64,000 bases of DNA from Acephala macrosclerotiorum (Eukaryota; Ascomycota; Leotiomycetes; Helotiales; Mollisiaceae): the NCBI GenBank assembly GCA_014904845.1, contig MU119222.1:310001-374000 (forward strand). The letters are read 5' to 3'. This document shows, piece after piece, positions 25,921 through 36,718 of the stretch. Each line of letters starts with the position of its first letter. The first letter of the stretch is position 1. Below the pieces are notes generated by a model. It saw nothing but the letters and a program-made list of their open reading frames with translations, was not told the DNA's origin and did no database searches. Position numbers and translations under genes: made by a program.

Positions 25921-27773
25921 AATATTTTATATATTATATTAATTATTTTTTTTTAAAATTATTAAATAATAATAATAATTATTTGAATTATTTTTAAAAT
26001 ATTATTTAATATTTAATAATTTTAAAACGATTAAAATAATTTTTAAAAATAAAATTTTATAAATTAATTTAAAAATTTATTAATTATAATATTTAAAATA
26101 AAATATTATAAAAAAATTTTATTAAATTTTATTTATTTTAATTTATTGTTTAATATAATATAAAATAAAAATAAAAACTTCGATTTTTACTCGTAAAAGA
26201 TTTTTAGATCTCGTAATTATTTTTATATCGTTTATTAACAATTAAAAACTTATTTCGATTTTCGAGTTTAAAAATAAAATATTACGATTTAAAAATATAT
26301 TTTGATTTTTTTTTAATTTATTTTATATTTTATAATTATTTTTATAAAATATATTAAATTAAATTTAAAAATTTAAATTAAATTAAAATTTGTAAAATAT
26401 AAAAATAAATAATATTATGTTTTAATTTTCGATATTTAATTAGTTTAAAAAAAACTCAAATACTTTAAATTATTAAAATTATCGTATAATCGAGTTTAAA
26501 ATATTAAAATTTCGAAAATTTTACGATTTTAATTATTTATTTATAAATTTAATAAACTTTTTATAATTGTATTATAAATTGAAAATATATTTATATTATT
26601 TAAATTTTTAATTTTAATTTATTTAAATAAGCAATTATTACGTAATTTCAATTTTAATTGCGAAATACTATAAATCGCGATTACGTTCGTTAAAAGAGTT
26701 TTTATCGCTCGATAGAATCTATTTTAAAAAAATGCGATCAATTAAATTAATCGTAGTAATTTAATATAAAAAATGAAAATTTTAAAAAGTATTTTTTTAA
26801 TAAATATAGTTTTAATAATTATATATAATCAATTGAATCAATCGTAGTAATTTAATATAAAAAACAAAAATTTTAAAAAATATTTTCTTAGTTTAAAATT
26901 TTATAAAAAGTATATTTTTATTTAAAGTTCTTATAAATTTATTAATTTATTAATTTATTCGATTTTGAAAAAACGTTTTTTTAAACGAATTATTTTTTTC
27001 GTATTAACGAGAATTATTTCAATTTTAAATGTTTATAAAACGCTCAAATTAAAAAATTTTAATTTTAAATTTAAATCGTTAAATAAATTTAAAATAAATT
27101 TAAAATAATAATTATTATTAATCGAGTATAAAATAAACGTAATAAACGTAAAAACAAAAAAAAAAAAAAAAAATTACTCGCGAAATACGAATCGTATTAA
27201 ATATTATTTAATCGAAAAATAAAACGAAAATATATTTTTATATAATATATAATAATTTATTAAACGAATTAATAATAAACGAAATTTTTTTTTATTTAAT
27301 ATATATTTTATTTTATAAACTTCGTAAAAACGTTTTTATAAAAAATTATAAAATTTTCGATTTTAATAATTTATTTTTATTTTAAGTTTTAAATTAAAAA
27401 ATTTTAATTTAAACGTTTTATAAATATTTAAAATTAATATAATTATTAAAATAAAATTTTAAATTTTATTAAATAATAAATTTTTTAATATTTAAAATAA
27501 AAACGTATTTAAAAATTTTTAATATTTTATATTAAAAAAAACAATTATCGATTTTAATATTTAAAATAAAAACGTATTTAAAATTTTATAATTATTATTT
27601 TAATTAAATACAATAATATTTTATTATTTTACGTAATAATAAATAAATAAAATTATTTAAAATTTAAAATTTAATAATATTTAATTAAATTTTATATAAA
27701 TTAATTAAATTATTATATTTAAATACTTTGATTAAATTTAAATAAAATCGTTAATTATTAAAAATATTAATAT

Positions 27774-27796
27774 TATATATATATATATATATTATA
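27774..27796. repeat. (AT)n microsatellite
   Basis: Uninterrupted alternating A/T run within the AT-rich block. A similar shorter run lies at about 29238-29256. Simple repeat. Confidence 0.8.
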
Positions 27797-30137
27797 TTTA
27801 ATTTTAATAATTAAAAATAATTAAATTTTTAAAATATATAATAATTTATTTTATTATTATTATTAATTATATTAAATTAAAAATAAATTTTATATATTAT
27901 TTATATAAAATAAATAATTTAATTTAAAAATTTATTATTAAATTTATTAATTAATTTAAATTAAATATTAAAATTTTACATTTAAAATATTAAAACTTTT
28001 AATTATATATATATATTTTTAATATATTTTTAATTTTAATTAATTAAATACGTTATTTTTTTTTATAAATAATACGATTTAAAATATTTTTAATTAAATT
28101 AATATTTAAAATTATATGAATATATTTAAATACGCGTTTAATAAAATTAATTAAAAATTTTAAAATAAAATTTTATAATATAAAAATTTTTATATATAAA
28201 ATTTTAAATAATTTAATTTTAAATTTATTATATATTATATATTTATAAACTTTAAAATATTTAATTATTATAATTAATTTAATTAATTTAAATTATTTTT
28301 TTATATAATTATATTTATAATATAAATATATATTAATTTTTAAATTAAATAAATAAATATTAATATAAAATTTTATTAAAAATATTATTAATAAATTTCA
28401 ATTTTATAATAATAAATTTAATTTTTTTAATATTCGATATATATTTTATTTCGTAAATCTCGTAAAAACGCTTTTATAAGAAACTATAAAATCTTCGATT
28501 TTAATAATATATTCTTATTTTAAATTTTAAATTTTAAATTAAAAACTTTTAATTTGAGCGTTTTATAAGTATTTAAAGTTAATATAATTATTAAAATAAA
28601 ATTTTAAATTTTGTCGAACGATAAATCGATAAATTAATAAATTTTTTAGTATTTAAAATAAAAACGTATTATAAAGTTTTATATTATTAAAAAAATATTT
28701 TTTGAAATTTTTGTTTTTTATATTAAATTATTACAATTGATTTAATTATTTTTAATTATTTTATTTAATATATAATTCTAAAAAAAAAACTTTTTAAAAT
28801 TTTTTTCGAAAATTATATAATTATAAAATTAAACTTCGACGTTTTATTATTTTAACGTCTTAAATAAAAACGCATTTTTAAAGTTTTATATTAAAAAAAT
28901 AATTTTTAAAATTTTCGTTTTTTATATTGAATTACTATAATCGATTTAATTAATTTAAATTACTTTATTTAATATATAATTTCAAAGAAAAACTTTTTAA
29001 AAACTTTTTTTAAAACTACGTAATTATAAACAATTCTAATATTTAAATATTTTAATACTTTAAATAAAAACGCATTTTTAATAAAATTTTATATTAAAAA
29101 AATATTTTAAAAAAACTTTTTTTAAAATTCTCGCTTTTTATATTAAACTATTACGATTAATTTAATTAATTTGAATTATTTTATTTAAATATTTCGATTA
29201 AATTTAAATAAAATCGCTTATTGTAAAAAGTATTAATATTATATATATATATATAAAAATTAATATTAATTTTTAAATCGAATAAACAATTATCGAATTT
29301 ATTAATTAATTTAAATTAAATTATAAAATTTTATATTTAAAACGTTTAAAAACGTTTAAAATAATTAAAATATATAAATTTAAAATATTAAAACTTTTAA
29401 TTATATATATATATTTTTAATATATTTTTAATTTTAATTAATTATTAAATACGTTATTTTTTTTTATAAATAAAAAATTTTATATATTAATTATTTTATT
29501 AAATTTAAACTTTTAAAAATAATATAATTTAAAAAATTTTAAATTAATAAATAAAAATTTTATAAAGTAAAACGTATATCGACAAATTTTAAAATTAAAA
29601 ATATTAAAAATTTTATATTTAAATTTTATAATAATAAATTTTAATACGCGTATAATAAAATTAATTAAAAATTTTAAAATAAAGTTTTATAATATAAAAT
29701 TTTTTAAATAATTTAATTTTAAATTTATTACGTATTATATATTTATAAACTTTAAAATGTTTAATTATTTAAAATTCGTTTAAAAAATTTAATTAAACGA
29801 TTTTAATTTAAATTTAAATTAATCGTAATTTAATAAACTCAATAAACGGCGTTTTAAATTAAAACTAATTTAATAAAAAATAATACGTCGATTTAATTAT
29901 TATTAAATTTTTTAATTATATATATATATTTTTAATATTATAATTAATATTAAATATTTTATATTTTTTTATATTAAACGTTTATATATTATATATATTT
30001 AAAATTATATTAATATATTTTAATAAAAAAATTTAAAAAATTAAATAAAATATATATTTTATACTATAATTTTAAAAAAATTAATAAAAAATTAATTATA
30101 TTATTTAATAAATATTTATATTTAAAATAAAAATAAT

Positions 30138-30804
30138 GCGACGGTTTTAATAACCTGGTTGATTAATTAAAGTAATGAGATTTAACTAGGTACGGGAACA
30201 TTATATCTATTGCAATGCTTACTCAGTACTAAAACCACTCGAAAGTCTAACACTTGGGACGATGGGCGGCAAGCTGATTGCGCAAGATTCAATGGGCACC
30301 CATCCCCATCTGTGTGCTGGCACCAATTATGGACTGGAGATGGCTGCGATTGTCGCCTTACTCTGCCGAATTAGTATCGGTGCATACACACCCGCAACCT
30401 CAAGCTTCGTACCCGGCTCGTGAGACCAATGCAAAGCTTCTGGAGCAGCCCGATCAGAATATGAATGGGAAGAATCTCCTATCGGGCAAACCACATGGGA
30501 ATTTCTGCCTGATGACCTGTTACATGCTATCATTTTGGACATTCCGATTGGGAGAACACGGGAGGAGTCTGTAGCATCAGGTTGAAAGCGAGAATTTCCC
30601 AACTAGCAGCTACCATGTCCTATTATCAGCCTGATTATCTTACTGAATTCGTCGGGCGCGTTGGGTCAAACAGGTAGCATCAGGCATCCTCAGTCGAAAG
30701 AGAGAAGTAGGTTAAATTGGAACCAAGCCGCCAACCACGTATTGAAGTCCCAACAGCATTTTAGCCTTGTTCGACTTCTCCGGTTTCTTGGGAAATCCTA
30801 CGCA
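30138..30804. other. Transition zone and upstream region of the vWA gene
   Basis: Normal composition resumes at about 30138. Besides the possible gene remnant at 30262-30583, there are two short near-repeats of GTAGCATCAGG (at about 30571 and 30672). The vWA reading frame stays open upstream of 30805 to about 30661 but has no ATG there, so this part is taken as promoter and 5' leader. Confidence 0.4.
30262..30583 (+). pseudogene. Possible gene remnant with an in-frame TGA
   Basis: An ATG at 30262 opens a frame (MGGKLIAQDSMGTHPHLCAG) that reaches a TGA at 30421-30423 and then continues open in the same frame to the next stop near 30581. The second half has coding-like composition (TTWEFLPDDLLHAIILDIPI). 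The base before the stop makes it CGTGA, and no intron of believable length removes it. I do not recognise the family. It could be a decayed gene at the edge of the AT-rich block, an upstream exon of an unknown gene, or chance. Confidence 0.25.
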
Positions 30805-32481
30805 ATGCCAACGAAGTACCGCAGTTCTGCGCAAAAGATAACCTACACGGTGCGTACGGCGGACCAGGGTAATGCAACATACCAGGAAAATGCAACATAC
30901 CAGGAAAATGCAACATACGAGGACAATTCTGCATACCAGGACAATGCAACATACGAGGACAATTCTGCATACCAGGAAAATACAGAATATCAAGGCACTA
31001 CAGCTAACCAGAATATAATTGCTTACGAGACTTCCACTCTCCAGGCTGCACTCCCAGAGACCATTAAGGAAGATGGAGAAGAAAAGGTCAAACAGTTCGT
31101 CAGAGAATTTTTGGCCCATGTAACGGCCGAGCTCTCAGACGGCGCTCGGAAAGCCCTCATTGAGAACTGGATCCGATACTACGTCACGTCAGTTGCCCAC
31201 GACGAGACCGCAGTCAGCGAAGCTCTTCAGGCCGTAGCTGCAACTTTTGCGGCACGCATATCCAGTTCTTTTGGCGAGCAGCTACAGAAGGAAATTGCCG
31301 TTGCTCTTGCAGCGCCGTGGAGGACTCAATTAGGGAGTAGCCAGTTACGGACGGAGGGGGAGTACCAGGTGTTCCTAGCGGAATTCGTTACCCAACATCT
31401 ACGTCTGTTTTACAACCCAAAAGATGAGAATGTACAGAAGGTGGCGCGTAAGGCAGCGAAAAGGGTAAGGAAAGAAACGAAGATATCCCACAAGCTCATC
31501 CCTGGCCTTGCAAAGCTGGCACTCTACGATTTCATCTTCTTGTGTGGTATGTGGGCTACCTAAACCCTCTTCTACCTAAAAGGTGTCATGAAGTCTAATG
31601 GGGCTGAAAAATACAGACAACAGCGGCTCAATGGAGGAGGAAGATCGAATTCTTGCCCTCAGGGACACTCTTGGACGAGTTGCCAAGTTTGCGACAATTC
31701 TCAGCTCTGGAGGCATCTCAATCCGGATCCTGAACTATAATGGCGATGAGAATGGGACGTGGGACCACTTGTCCACTGTCAATGATGTGAACAACAAAAT
31801 GAACAAAGTCTCGTACGCCGGAAGTACACCCCTAGGCACACGCCTTTGGAGCAAGATTTTGAAACCTTTGATCATAGACAAGGCCAGCTCAGGCCGGCTG
31901 AAAAAGCCCGTGGTAGTGGTTGTTATCACGGACGGCGAGGCAAGTCATCGCATAACGCACGCCTCTGATCTCCTTGAACATGAGTACCTAGCTAACGAAT
32001 CGTTTATGGATTCGTCTACAACAGGCTAACGACGAAGACACAAACCAACTTCGAGACAACATCTATCACTGCAATGAAGAGATGCGAAAACTTGAATATG
32101 ATGATGCCGCAGTGGTGTTCCTTATCTCGCGCGTGGGCACTAGTGAAATTGCTCGCGTGTTTGTAGAAAACCTTGGCAAGGACGAATACATTGGTGACAC
32201 TGTGTATGTATCTCCGGCCGACCTGCAGCTAAAGAGGGCTGCATTTCAGAATAGCGGAAATGACACCGCTTATACGGAAATGGTGAGTGCAAATAAATGC
32301 GTTTTGATAAATGTCTAGCAAAAGTGTGCTAACATTCACATCTTTGTAGCTGATTCGACTCTTCTTGGCTGCTTTGCATGTTCGGACTAAGGAACAGAGA
32401 GATGCGGATAACAATGGCGAGGCAGAGCAAGAGTACGAGGAATATGAGGTAGACGACGATGATAAGGATGGCAAAAATTAA
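30805..32481 (+). CDS. von Willebrand factor A-domain protein (484 aa)
   Basis: Four exons (30805-31546, 31617-31939, 32025-32282, 32350-32481) sum to 485 codons. The vWA domain starts near residue 240. Its MIDAS metal site is visible as DNSGSM (interrupted by intron 1), with the downstream STPLGTRL threonine and the VVVVVITDGE aspartate. Intron 2 (31940-32024) is a GC-AG intron: only its GCAAGT donor gives the phase needed to join ITDGE to ANDED. The N-terminal quarter carries a hexapeptide repeat (NATYQE and variants, residues about 23-64) encoded by an 18-bp minisatellite; the C-terminus is strongly acidic (residues about 450-484). There is no signal peptide or membrane segment. vWA domains bind protein partners through Mg2+; fungal cytosolic members like this are poorly characterised. 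The gene lies at the edge of the AT-rich block, in an accessory region. Confidence 0.8.
30871..30996 (+). repeat. 18-bp coding minisatellite (about 7 units)
   Basis: Seven in-frame 18-bp units, related to AATGCAACATACCAGGAA, encode N-[AST]-[ATE]-Y-[QE]-[EDG] hexapeptides in the vWA protein. Two alternating unit types (ATGCAACATA and ATTCTGCATA) suggest duplication of two-unit blocks. A degenerate eighth unit follows. Confidence 0.9.
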
Positions 32482-33344
32482 TAAGTCAGGTAATAGTTGG
32501 GTTTCCTTCGACCATCTTGTCTTATTTAGTATTTATTGTTTAACGAAATAATGACCTTGAACGAATTTGAAAGCATTAAAAAAGTGCAAGAGGTAAAATT
32601 TGTGGCTGAAAGGGAATTATTCTGTTTTATAATGATGCTTGAGGCTGGTGCGGTTGAGAATGAAGCGAGTCAAGCGACGTTAAAGTCGACATTGGGAGGT
32701 ATGCTTTTGATATTGTAACCTTTCCATTCCTTGCCTAGCAACGAGTTCAAATAGGCGGAGAATTTGCGCATGGTTAGCTTGCTGATATTGTATGCGGAGT
32801 AGTCGGCGCGATTAAAAGCATATTGTAATCTTAACAAAAACATATTATAATACAAGTTAAAAAGAAAGTACTTAGTACCGTTTTCTTAGGCGTAGAAAGC
32901 TAACAAAGTATAAAATTACTTAGCTAGATTATAAAAGCGATAATACTTTAGTTTTAAAATAATAATATTATAAAAATTACTAATTATAATTATTTATTTA
33001 ATTTAAAAATTAATATTATAAATAATAAAAATAAAATAATATTAAATTTTTAATTCTATTATATAATTAATATTAATTAAATATAATTTTAAATTATATA
33101 AAATTTATAATTATTTTTTTATAATAAATTATATTTTTAATATTTATTTTTAATTTATTTATTTTACGTATTACAAATTACGTAAAAAATTATTTAAAAA
33201 ATTAAAATTACAAAAATGCAAAATCTTTTAATATATTTGTCGATTACACAAGAATACTTATTAATAAGCCAAACTCAAAATATAGAAATTTATATTTTAT
33301 ACTTTATAAGTTGTTATAATCGTTGTTTTATTCTAGTAGAAAGT
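32482..33344. repeat. 3' flank of the vWA gene and a second, small AT-rich patch
   Basis: From 32482 to about 32830 the sequence has ordinary composition with no supported gene. From about 32830 to 33330 it becomes strongly AT-rich, with residual CpG, like a short piece of the large block. No intact element can be read. Confidence 0.5.
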
Positions 33345-33381
33345 GCGCAAGAGTTGAGGGATATAATCTCAACTCTAGCGC
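33345..33381. repeat. Perfect-stem inverted repeat
   Basis: The arms AGAGTTGAG (33350-33358) and CTCAACTCT (33368-33376) are perfect reverse complements around a 9-base AT-rich loop. One A/A mismatch further out, GCGC (33345-33348) pairs with GCGC (33378-33381). It lies just outside the small AT-rich patch. It could be a transposon end, a foldback footprint or a transcript hairpin. Confidence 0.7.
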
Positions 33382-33424
33382 ATGCGGGCTAGTCCCAATG
33401 CAGCCTAGTATTGCACGTGACTAG

Positions 33425-33510
33425 TGTTCCAACAAATATCCATACTAGATCACGTGTGGCACTAGTCTTAATCAGGAACAGCAACACCAGCCCCGCCACA
33501 CTACGTTTTT
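33425..33510 (+). repeat. Unmutated LTR-like fragment related to the repeats in the AT block
   Basis: This begins TGTTCCAACA and contains ATCACGTGTGGCACTAG. The latter aligns with the core of the LTR-like repeats at 14554 and 21069 (ATCACGCGCGATACTAG and GTCACGTGCGACACTAG) at the same distance, 24 bases, from a leading TG in the first copy. CACGTG-rich cores are familiar in fungal Copia LTRs. Only a short stretch matches, so it may be a truncated solo LTR or coincidence. Confidence 0.3.
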
Positions 33511-33870
33511 GGCACCTGCAAACCAGCTGATAAAAAGGGCAATCTCAAGAGAAAGAAAGTTTGTTGGGGCCCATGAAATGATCCTTGGAGACGATACTGG
33601 CGAGCGAGAGGGACCGTGTAGGGTACCACGAACGCAAAAGTTTAGTTCTAGGGTGTATCCGAGCAGTCATTAGTAGTAGCTCGACTTGGCGTGGTCGAGA
33701 AAGGTGCTCGAAGTGCGGAGGTGGTCCTTCTTCGATTGCCATGCATGAATGCAATTTTGCAGATTCTAGCTCAATTCTGCATGTTTGTGCCTAGAAGGAT
33801 TGTTGAGTCGAAGTCCTGTCATAGGAGATCTGATTTTCTCAAAGGCAGTGACTTACACAAATCTATTGAT
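33511..33870 (+). repeat. Right copy of the 350-bp direct duplication flanking the AT-rich block
   Basis: Homologous to 8771-9115 in the same orientation (see that entry for landmarks). Unlike the left copy it continues into ordinary sequence on its right side. It carries about 80 extra bases around 33665-33740. Confidence 0.75.
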
Positions 33871-34541
33871 GTCCTTGACTCCTTACAGATCATCCAGATC
33901 TCATTGATTGAATGACATCGATCTCCGCGTGGGTGGAGAGGGCAGTTTCGAAATATTCAACATTCAGTACAGAAAGATCATGATCGAAAAAGAAGCGAGA
34001 GCTCCTGTTGAATTCAATCAGCCTCATTCAGTCTGTTCATCTGCCTCCAAACTCATCAGCTTTTCCTCTTCACGCGTCCAATCGCCGTTGGCTGAACGCA
34101 CTACCAATGCCTATCATCACCGTCATGAGTAAAAAAGCAGGCAGTATTTTCCGCCAATGGGTCTGCAAGAGAAAACCAGGCCATGCATAACAGATGACCA
34201 TTGGTTGAATGGGCGGTGTTGATTGCCCTGGTTGGTGGGTGTTCATTCCTAGGTTCTTTGGATATTTGAAGAATAGAAGCGTCCTTTGGAACGAGTATGG
34301 AAAGGTTGTGCAGAGAAAAGACGCGAAAGCCTCTGTCTTCATATTTGCATGGCTCAGTCTATGCGTTCGCCTCCAAGCTCATCTGCGCTTTCTCCCAAGC
34401 GGAATAAGAATTCCTATCCTCTCCATCATAAAGTAACGAACCACGCAGCATTTACTGTTAGTGGGACTGTCAGTGTACACCGTGGATCATGTAGAAGATA
34501 GAGGTTGATTGCACTAGGTAGGAGTGGCTTTGGCAGCCATT
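33871..34541. other. Non-coding stretch with a short internal repeat
   Basis: No supported gene. Two related segments of roughly 45 bases lie at about 34021-34070 and 34352-34400. They share CTCAGTCT or TTCAGTCT, then a TCGCCTCCAAGCTCATC-like part. This may be older duplication debris like that on either side. Confidence 0.4.
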
Positions 34542-34850
34542 TTTGGTGCTTGCATTAAAAGGAGCATGATTCGCGTTCGGGTAGGCACGAAATCGAGTCG
34601 TGCTAAGGCGAATGCTCCTTCCAAAATGTCAAGCGATCATCTTTCTTCCACATCACTAGGTGGCCCTGCTCTTTCTATGTTTCTCTTACAAGAAAAAATT
34701 CTTGCACTCAAGCTCCTCTTTAAAGTCCACCACACCACAAGGGAAATGGAGATGGCATTTGAACAGAAAGCCGTTCAATCTTTCAAGTGGTGTCTCTTTC
34801 ATTTCTTGCATCAACACTATTTTTGCTCATTCACACAAGGGGCGTAGTCC
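34542..34850 (+). repeat. Upstream duplicated sequence, copy A (before the kinase)
   Basis: About 300 bases homologous to 36719-37010 in the same orientation. Shared landmarks are GCTCCTTC, AATGTCAAGCGATCAT, TTTCTCTT, CAATCTTTCAAGTG and CATCAACAC with CTCATTCA. Copy A ends about 110 bases before the kinase start codon. Divergence is substantial, including indels. Confidence 0.75.
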
Positions 34851-34959
34851 ACGTGACAAATGTTGCATCAGAAAAAAGTCGGCTGACTGACACAAAGAGC
34901 CGGAGAGTCCCTGTCACAAACTGTCCCTATTTTTATCTGCTCTGATGTTGCGGTCCACC

Positions 34960-36422
34960 ATGGTCTCACAGGCACACTCCAGCCCGGTGGCGCTGCTCCC
35001 ACCACGCAACTTCCCGTCCAGCGGATTCGAGGTCATCTACCCGTCTCAAAAGTGGAGGAGGAGCGATTACCCTTCTACAACCCCGACGACTATTATCCCA
35101 TGCGGATCGGCGAGGTCATTAAAGATCGTTACCAGGTAGTTGCTAAGCTTGGCTACGGCACGAGCTCGACCGTGTGGTTATGCCGTGATCTCAGGTATGC
35201 ATTGCCTCCTTCCAATTTTGATCGCCCTATTTGCTGAATATGTCTGGCTTCGGCTAAGAAAACGATTATACTGGGTGCTAAAGGTGCATATCAATACCAT
35301 GAAGCATAATCAGGAGCTCGAGGTCTATCGGCACTTGGCCAGCGTCACTAAGAAGCACCAAGGCCACAAATATATCCAACAACTTAAAGATTCATTCAAG
35401 CTAAAGAGCCGTAGTGGTGGCGAACACGACGTCTTTGTCATGACGCCTCTGGGCATGAGTTTGAGAACTCTGCAGGGAATGCAGAAGAATGGCATCTTCC
35501 AGCAGACGCTCATTGTGAGCGCTCTCGACCAAGTACTAATTGGTCTGAACTTCCTCCATGAGGCAGACATGATCCACACTGGTAAGTGCCTACCTAGACC
35601 AACAGCGCCAGCGGAACATTCTTATCTGACTAACCAATGTTAAGACCTCCACTCGGACAATCTGCTTATTGCTATGACGGACGATTCGGTCCTCTCTAAG
35701 GTAGAAGACGACGAGATTCGCAAGCCATCGGCGAGGAAGCAAGTCGGCGACACCATCATCTACGTCTCTCAGTTTATGCTGGGAGGTGCAGGGCCCCTCA
35801 CCATCTGTGACTTAGGGCGAGCACGCATCGGCAACGTACACGTGGGAAAGCCACGCCGGTGCCGTATCGAGCACCCGAGGTCATTCTCAATATGGAATGG
35901 GGAAATGCTGTGGATGTCTGGAGTGTGGGGCTCTTAGTATGCAAAATTCCCCACTTTCGTTCTCATGGTCCTATTTTTTGAGGCTGACTCCTCTCACTTT
36001 AGGCTTGGGACCTTCTCGAAAGCAAAAGTCTCTTTCGCGTCTACGACCACGAATCCGAGAAACAAAATGACGCTCACCATCTTGCAACGATGACCGCCAT
36101 CCTTGGTCCGCCACCGCCCGAATTTCTGAAAAGGAGCAAAGAAACAAGAAAGTACTGGAATGAGGACGGTAAGTGCCAAAGGCAGCGGTCCCTGAAATTA
36201 CTCTTCCCTCCCATCCTGACGAACTTGCTTGATCTAGGCAAATGGAAGGGTGTCGTTCCCTTACCTACCGAAAAGACATTGGAATCTCTTGCCAACACCC
36301 TGGCTGGAGACGAGAGGAACCAGTTCGTCGACTTCATCCAGTGTTTGCTCTGCTGGCTCCCAGAGGAGCACCTCACCGCTGGGCAGGCTTATTATCATCC
36401 CTGGCTAAGAGAAAGATCATGA
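34960..36422 (+). pseudogene. SRPK-like serine/threonine protein kinase, two frameshifts
   Basis: Five exons (34960-35194, 35259-35581, 35645-35936, 36003-36168, 36238-36422) with good GT-AG introns encode an SR-protein-kinase-like protein of about 400 aa. Visible are [11 protein letters not shown], the Gly-rich loop [11 protein letters not shown], the VAIK-type lysine in VLKVHIN, the catalytic loop IHTDLHSDN, a DLG in place of DFG (ICDLGRARI), PYRAPEV and VDVWSVGLL. Two single-base deletions break the frame. One is in the A run at about 35047-35051, between PSQK and EEERLPFY. The other is at about 35846-35852, between NVHVGK and PVPYRAPEV. Exon lengths total two bases short of a multiple of three, as expected. 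The start at 34960 has a CCACCATGG context. It is either a recent pseudogene or carries two assembly indels; everything else looks conserved. SRPK enzymes phosphorylate RS-domain splicing factors, but this fungal subgroup is expanded and of unknown substrate. Confidence 0.75.
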
Positions 36423-36718
36423 TGTGCTGGGAGCAGTGTTCCGCTATGTCGAGTTGCCACTGTCAGGGAAGGGCTCAGAAAGATGTCGTGTTGGATTTCT
36501 AGGCCCTAGGGCCTTTATATGGGCTTAGGGCGTACCTGAGTAGCCTGATCATCTGTATTCTCGATGGAAGTCACAGCAAAAATATTGAGGTTGTCTGCTC
36601 CTGTTATTTCTACGAATTAATAAATAACAAAGTTTGGTATACCCAAAAATTAAAATCGCCCTTGGGCAACGTTTAAATGCTTTATTTTGAGGTTCTTCGC
36701 ATGGAATGGGAGCAAGAT
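36423..36718. other. Kinase 3' flank, nothing recognised
   Basis: About 300 bases of ordinary to moderately AT-rich sequence following the kinase stop; no gene, only presumed 3' untranslated sequence. Confidence 0.5.

Larger units (their letters stand above)
9120..30137. repeat. 21-kb hyper-AT-rich, RIP-like repeat block
   Basis: Composition changes abruptly at about 9120 and again at about 30137. Inside, by eye about nine of ten bases are A or T, and the surviving C and G sit mainly in CpG (TCG, ACG, CGT). No frame exceeds about 100 codons, and those present are Lys/Asn/Ile/Tyr strings expected by chance. The block contains mutated copies of a common repeat. Tail-region copies lie at about 9455-9650 (-), 16925-17150 (+), 22600-22815 (+), 27005-27075 (+, partial), 27240-27480 (-) and 28435-28640 (-), with the nearly intact copy at 25690-25915. 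This is what RIP of transposable or satellite DNA leaves behind in Pezizomycotina. A centromeric or heterochromatic role is possible but not shown. Confidence 0.85.

Noticed and set aside
9120..30137. AT-rich block as a mitochondrial insertion or mitochondrial contig
   Set aside because: No mitochondrial gene, rRNA or tRNA can be read, and the bias of remaining C/G to CpG plus alignable C to T and G to A changes fits RIP instead.
30871..30996. Short regular repeat considered as a CRISPR-like array
   Set aside because: Units are directly adjacent with no spacers and are in frame in a eukaryotic gene.
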